NCBI GenBank assembly: GCA_029256645.1
Contig: JAQSXM010000012.1
Coordinates: 1-18,416, forward strand
Direction of reading: 5' to 3'
Source: Sporomusa sp.
GTDB lineage: Bacteria; Bacillota_C; Negativicutes; Sporomusales; Sporomusaceae
Length of the DNA: 18,416 nt
Shown here piece after piece: positions 14,981-18,416 of this stretch (positions within the stretch are counted from its first letter, which is position 1; each line of letters begins with the position of its first letter). The notes under the pieces are model-generated. The model was not told where the DNA came from. It saw only the letters and a program-made list of their open reading frames with translations, and did not search any database. The translations under genes were made by a program, and so were the position numbers.

Positions 14981-15087
14981 TAGCTATCCGGCAAGCGCAG
15001 CTTTGGGTGCAAAAGACATATATACCGATACCTCCATAAAGTGAAAAAAGACAAATACAAGCGCCGGTACCACGTATTGTAGTAGGA

Positions 15088-16242
15088 TTAAGAGTGAATC
15101 AGTGTATTTTTATCTTGTTTCCCCAAAGATAAAATTGGGTTAATCACATATTCTGCGAGTAAGAAACATAGGACAAGCGCAATAATAGACACACTGCAGT
15201 ATTTCACCCAGATATTGATGTCCAGCTTTTGCACGATACATCCTAGCGGAATAACCACACACTGGTGAATGAAATAAATAGTATAAGAATTAGCGGCAAG
15301 CCTGCGCCATAAGTAGGCATTGCTGTCAAAAAAATTCTGGAACACAGCGATCAGGGCAAAGGTGGCGGTTAGTGAAAAAGTAGCGTGGGTAATTGCATGA
15401 CCTGCTTTAAATAAGACAGGAACATCAGGCATAAGGGTAAATGTCATACGGTAAAACAGAAAAACAAATAACATAATAATTGCCGAGATACCCCATGGTA
15501 GCAAGCGGGGGCTATAGCCACCCAGGGTAAACCAGGAATGCTTCCACGCATATACCCCCAGGCCGAAGTAACAAAGGTGTAAGATAAGCCTTACTGGCTG
15601 AACCATGAATATAAATTTCACATTAACCCACGCATCATTCCAAAAGTATAAATTGCCGCTAAAGAAGGCGGCCGTAGTAAGCAAGGCAAAGACCGGAAAA
15701 AACCATACAGGTGGCGCGGGTTTTTGTACAGACTGTTTAAAGTAGGTGGGATTCAACTGATAGGCAATCGTAAGTATTAAAAAAAACAAGGCTAAGACAC
15801 CCAGAAACCAGTAATGAGCCTGCTGGTAATAAGGGCCAAAGAAATCATTTTTCCAGAAGGCAAAATAATTGGGAGGTGTGTCCATACGGCTAAATAAAGA
15901 ACTATATGCGATAAAGGGGGCAATAAATAGTACCCCGCCAATCCAGGGTAGGACAATCCGCTTTAGTTTGTCATTCCAAAAGAGCGCGATTCCTTTTCGC
16001 TCTAATACCATCGGGGCAAAATAACCGGCGATCATAAACATAATCGGCATAATATATACGTCTGTTTCTAATATGAAAAAATCAAAAAACATATTTTTCT
16101 GTATGTCATTGACAGTCCACCACTTAAGATCCCAGGTCGTATACCCCATCCCAACATGAAATACAACCATTAGAAGAATAATAAAAGCTTTTAGATTATC
16201 AAGAAAATATAACCGTTGCTTGCTCGCGGCTGGCAGATTCAT
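15088..16242 (-). CDS. acyltransferase-3 family membrane protein
   Basis: A 384-residue polytopic membrane protein of the acyltransferase 3 family (OafA/MdoC type), which modifies cell-surface sugars or exported compounds with acyl groups. The family N-terminus is clear: YFLDNLKAFIILLMVVFHVG, with the conserved His of the FH motif near residue 29, then about ten hydrophobic helices, an FMIAGYFAP segment near 69 and WRRLAANSYTIYFIHQ near 320, another family hallmark. GAGGGGGAG lies four bases before the ATG. It stands alone between the marR-like gene and a 440-bp spacer on the same strand as marR. The acyl group and acceptor cannot be read from the sequence. Operator-like repeats lie about 115-150 bp upstream. 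Confidence 0.88.
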   Translation of the reverse strand: MNLPAASKQRLYFLDNLKAFIILLMVVFHVGMGYTTWDLKWWTVNDIQKNMFFDFFILETDVYIMPIMFMIAGYFAPMVLERKGIALFWNDKLKRIVLPWIGGVLFIAPFIAYSSLFSRMDTPPNYFAFWKNDFFGPYYQQAHYWFLGVLALFFLILTIAYQLNPTYFKQSVQKPAPPVWFFPVFALLTTAAFFSGNLYFWNDAWVNVKFIFMVQPVRLILHLCYFGLGVYAWKHSWFTLGGYSPRLLPWGISAIIMLFVFLFYRMTFTLMPDVPVLFKAGHAITHATFSLTATFALIAVFQNFFDSNAYLWRRLAANSYTIYFIHQCVVIPLGCIVQKLDINIWVKYCSVSIIALVLCFLLAEYVINPILSLGKQDKNTLIHS

Positions 16243-16354
16243 TTTACTCCCCCTCTAACCATAACTTTATTTTTCTTTTTCAACATTTATTTATAAAAAC
16301 CTTTTGAATTATGGAAAAATTTTCAATCATTAAGAAGACGTCAATTTAGCTGAG

Positions 16355-16390
16355 AAACGAACACTTTTGTAAACGAACGATCAGTTAGTT
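16355..16390. promoter_or_regulatory. operator-like repeats (AAACGAAC)
   Basis: AAACGAAC occurs at 16355-16362 and again at 16371-16378, 16 bp apart. The second copy forms an imperfect inverted repeat with GTTAGTT (AACGAAC 16372-16378, GTTAGTT 16384-16390, six of seven paired), the size of a TetR-type operator. It lies between the acyltransferase gene (minus strand) and the promoter at 16413 and could serve either. Confidence 0.3.
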
Positions 16391-16412
16391 ACAGGATTTG
16401 TAATGGATTATA

Positions 16413-16441
16413 TTGACAACGGTTGTGTAAAGCGTTATTAT
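16413..16441 (+). promoter_or_regulatory. strong sigma-A promoter
   Basis: TTGACA (16413-16418, perfect), a 17-bp spacer, and TATTAT (16436-16441, one base off). It is the best sigma-A promoter seen in the window. Transcription would start near 16448 and meet a terminator within about 75 nt. Confidence 0.7.
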
Positions 16442-16447
16442 GATATC

Positions 16448-16521
16448 AAAATATATGTGTAGTCGCTGACTGGTTGTAAAACTAGAGGCTGTGTCCCGAA
16501 GGGATACAGCCTCTATATTTT
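16448..16521 (+). ncRNA. short terminated transcript: small RNA or attenuated leader
   Basis: From the promoter above, RNA of about 74 nt would end at a terminator with a 15-bp stem (16483-16497 with 16501-16515, one G-U pair), a three-base GAA loop and TATTTTT. No open frame worth the name lies inside. Either this is an independent small RNA, or it is the premature product of the leader of the nitrogenase-like gene at 16687. The terminator could also be left over from a lost gene. Confidence 0.45.
16483..16521 (+). terminator. terminator 1 upstream of nitrogenase-like gene
   Basis: Stem core AGAGGCTGTGTCCC paired with GGGATACAGCCTCT around loop GAA, then TATTTTT. No annotated + strand gene ends before it. 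Confidence 0.8.
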
Positions 16522-16551
16522 TGCTCTGTACTATTTATTAATTAAGTGGAT

Positions 16552-16575
16552 GCTGATTAGTGAGAAACTAAAGGC
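16552..16575 (+). repeat. leader element, copy A
   Basis: GCTGATTAGT, three bases, then AAACTAAAGGC. The same two blocks with four bases between recur at 18008-18032. TTAGT can pair with ACTAA to form a small hairpin just before the terminator. In both copies the element lies ahead of a nitrogenase-like gene and leads directly into a terminator. Confidence 0.6.
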
Positions 16576-16623
16576 TGGAAAATATTTCTATACTATATGA
16601 AATATTTCCCGGCTTTTCTTTTC
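16571..16623 (+). terminator. terminator 2 upstream of nitrogenase-like gene
   Basis: 16571-16588 pairs with 16599-16616 (one mismatch, two G-U pairs) around a ten-base loop, followed by a T-rich run ending near 16622. It lies about 64 bases before the ATG of the component-1-like gene, so that gene needs read-through or a promoter still closer. Confidence 0.65.
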
Positions 16624-16686
16624 CGCAAAGAAAAAAAGCTGATATCAAGCTGCAATCAAACTAAATTACGCGTATGAGGTGGTAAA

Positions 16687-18003
16687 ATGGCACAGTATAT
16701 TGAACAATTGCGACATGTGTGTTCGCTGGGGGCTTTGCAATCCGTGCTGGCGATTGACCGGGCCGTCCCTATTCTGCACGCCGGGCCGGGCTGTGGGCAG
16801 AAGCTCTGGGGCGCTCTGGGTTTTCAGAACGGGTGCCAGGGCTCCGGCTATGTCGGCGGTCATTCTGTTCCCTGCACCAACATTGGGGAGAAAGAGGTTA
16901 TTTTTGGTGGTGACGAGCGATTAAGAAATATCGTTGAGAACTCGCTGAAGGTCATTGACGCCGATCTATATGTGATTGTGACTGGCTGTACAGCCGACAT
17001 TGTCGGTGATGATGTCGGGGAAGTGGCCCGCCGCTTTCAGGAACAGGGAAAACCTGTGGTTTACGCTGAAACCGGCGGCTTTAAGGGAACCAACTTTTTT
17101 GGCCATGAATTGATCATTGATGCAATTATCGACCAATACTTGCAGCCTGCTGATAAGGCAGAGCCCGGTCTTGTCAATATTTGGTCAGTTGTTCCGTTTC
17201 ATGATGCCTTCTGGGTGGGAAATTTAAAAGAGATTGAGAAGCTGATCAATGAATTAGGGTTAACGCCCAATGTTATCTTCGGACCTGGGAATGGCCTAAA
17301 AGCGCTTAATAGAGTACCTCAGGCTCAATTTAACCTCTTGATCTCTCCCTGGGTGGGACTGAAGAATGTCAGGCATTTGGAGGAAAAGTTTGGTACGCCG
17401 TATCTGCATTACCCTGTATTGCCGATCGGCCCGACGGAAACTGGCAGGTTTCTCCAGACCGTAGGGAGCTATGCCGGGGTAGAGCCAAAGCGAATTGAGA
17501 AAGTGATCGCCAGACATGAAACCGGGTATTTTTATTTTATCGAACGGGCAGCAGATGTATTGTTGGAGACCAGACTGTTGCCCCGGCGGTTTGTTACGAT
17601 ATCGGATAGCTTTTATGCTTTGGGTATTGCCAAGTTTTTAGTGAATGATATGGGGCTTCTGCCGGAAACGCAATATATCACCGATGGGGTAGCGGAAGAA
17701 TATCAGAGTAGGATTGCTGCAGAATTTGAAAACTTCAATGATGGTATCACGGCCAAGGTTGTGTTTACCAATGATGGCGGTGCGGCCCATCAGGATATTC
17801 GCACAATTAAATTCCGGGGGCGGCCATTAATCCTGGGCAGTGCCTGGGACAAAGCGCTGGCCCAAGAGATTAACGGCTATCAGCTTTCCGTATCAATGCC
17901 AATCAGCGACAGACTGGCTTTAAACCGGTCTTATGTGGGTTATGAAGGCGGGTTGCGGCTGGTAGAAGACATCTATTCCCTGGTATTAAGTGATTTCCAA
18001 TAG
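16687..18003 (+). CDS. nitrogenase component 1-like protein (NifD/NifK superfamily)
   Basis: A 438-residue member of the nitrogenase component-1 superfamily, which includes NifD/K, NifE/N, chlorophyll-reductase, F430-synthesis and methylthio-alkane reductase subunits. Three cysteines match the P-cluster-type ligands: C36 (GPGCG), C63 (VPCTN) and C101 (VTGCTADIVGDDV); C50 is extra. GEKEVIFGGDERL after C63 and YVGYEGGLRLVEDI near the C-terminus are superfamily marks. There is no cysteine after residue 101, so the FeMo-cofactor ligand of NifD (Cys275) is absent; the protein is more like a beta subunit or a scaffold/reductase of an uncharacterised class. It is followed by a NifH-like reductase gene, its probable electron donor. 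GAGGT lies six bases before the ATG. It is not a standard nif gene order and I give no symbol. Confidence 0.88.
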   Translation: MAQYIEQLRHVCSLGALQSVLAIDRAVPILHAGPGCGQKLWGALGFQNGCQGSGYVGGHSVPCTNIGEKEVIFGGDERLRNIVENSLKVIDADLYVIVTGCTADIVGDDVGEVARRFQEQGKPVVYAETGGFKGTNFFGHELIIDAIIDQYLQPADKAEPGLVNIWSVVPFHDAFWVGNLKEIEKLINELGLTPNVIFGPGNGLKALNRVPQAQFNLLISPWVGLKNVRHLEEKFGTPYLHYPVLPIGPTETGRFLQTVGSYAGVEPKRIEKVIARHETGYFYFIERAADVLLETRLLPRRFVTISDSFYALGIAKFLVNDMGLLPETQYITDGVAEEYQSRIAAEFENFNDGITAKVVFTNDGGAAHQDIRTIKFRGRPLILGSAWDKALAQEINGYQLSVSMPISDRLALNRSYVGYEGGLRLVEDIYSLVLSDFQ

Positions 18004-18007
18004 CTTA

Positions 18008-18032
18008 GCTGATTAGTTAACAAACTAAAGGC
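18008..18032 (+). repeat. leader element, copy B
   Basis: GCTGATTAGT, TAAC, AAACTAAAGGC: 21 bases identical in two blocks to copy A at 16552. It begins five bases after the component-1-like stop and runs into the terminator before the NifH-like gene. TTAGTT can pair with AACTAA. Confidence 0.6.
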
Positions 18033-18057
18033 AGAAAGTAACTCTTTCTGCCTTTTT
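18027..18057 (+). terminator. terminator between the component-1-like and NifH-like genes
   Basis: A perfect 12-bp stem (18027-18038 with 18044-18055; core AAAGGCAGAAAG), a five-base loop, then a T-run. It lies within a leader that shares its upstream element with the preceding gene, so it may be an attenuator that sets the ratio of the two products. Confidence 0.8.
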
Positions 18058-18072
18058 GAGTTTGGAATATAA

Positions 18073-18416
<344 letters not shown>

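Noticed and set aside
14984..15019. An 11-codon minus-strand frame (MSFAPKAALAG) with GGAGGT upstream
   Set aside because: The ribosome binding site looks good, but it lies upstream of the predicted marR promoter, has no promoter of its own that I can see, and is too short to judge.

Overview
The window looks like the chromosome of an anaerobic, diderm, endospore-lineage Firmicute of the Negativicutes (Sporomusa-like, family Sporomusaceae). This is inferred from gene content and style: Wood-Ljungdahl acsC/acsD genes, strong AGGAGG ribosome binding sites, loop-poor terminators, a sigma-54 activator with a PrpR-type sensor, and nitrogenase-like genes. No rRNA or tRNA is present to confirm it.

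Region 1 (1-2657): the two corrinoid iron-sulfur protein genes acsC and acsD on the + strand, with a possible sigma-A promoter and a roughly 215-nt untranslated leader. No other acs gene follows acsD.

Region 2 (2713-13566): what looks like one catabolic locus on two strands. On the minus strand a leader-peptide ORF, tctB, tctA, a PdxA-family dehydrogenase and a chemoreceptor form an operon. On the plus strand lies a PrpR-type sigma-54 activator gene, then a 52-bp perfect palindrome that abuts a textbook -24/-12 promoter, then a ferredoxin-like gene, an unrecognised cysteine-containing protein, a frameshifted tctC and a panB-like gene. A 14-bp motif with a GAACAAAA core occurs upstream of both sigma-54 promoter candidates. 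The picture is uptake (TctABC), sensing (activator, chemoreceptor) and oxidation or C1 transfer (PdxA-like, PanB-like, Fe-S proteins) of an unknown carboxylate. The C1 unit could enter the Wood-Ljungdahl pathway. The substrate cannot be read from the sequence. Two lesions are visible: the activator lacks the segment that should carry the sensor II (GNVREL) motif, and tctC has lost one C.

Region 3 (13571-16242): a TerC/YjbE-family membrane protein, a strong two-way terminator, a MarR-family regulator with its own promoter and operator-like palindrome but no clear start codon, and an acyltransferase-3 membrane protein.

Region 4 (16243-18416): an intergenic region with operator-like repeats, a strong sigma-A promoter followed within about 75 nt by a terminator (small RNA or attenuated leader), and a second terminator. 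Then comes a nitrogenase component-1-like gene, another leader with the same sequence element plus terminator, and the start of a NifH-like gene cut by the window end. The repeated element ahead of both nitrogenase-like genes suggests shared RNA-level control.
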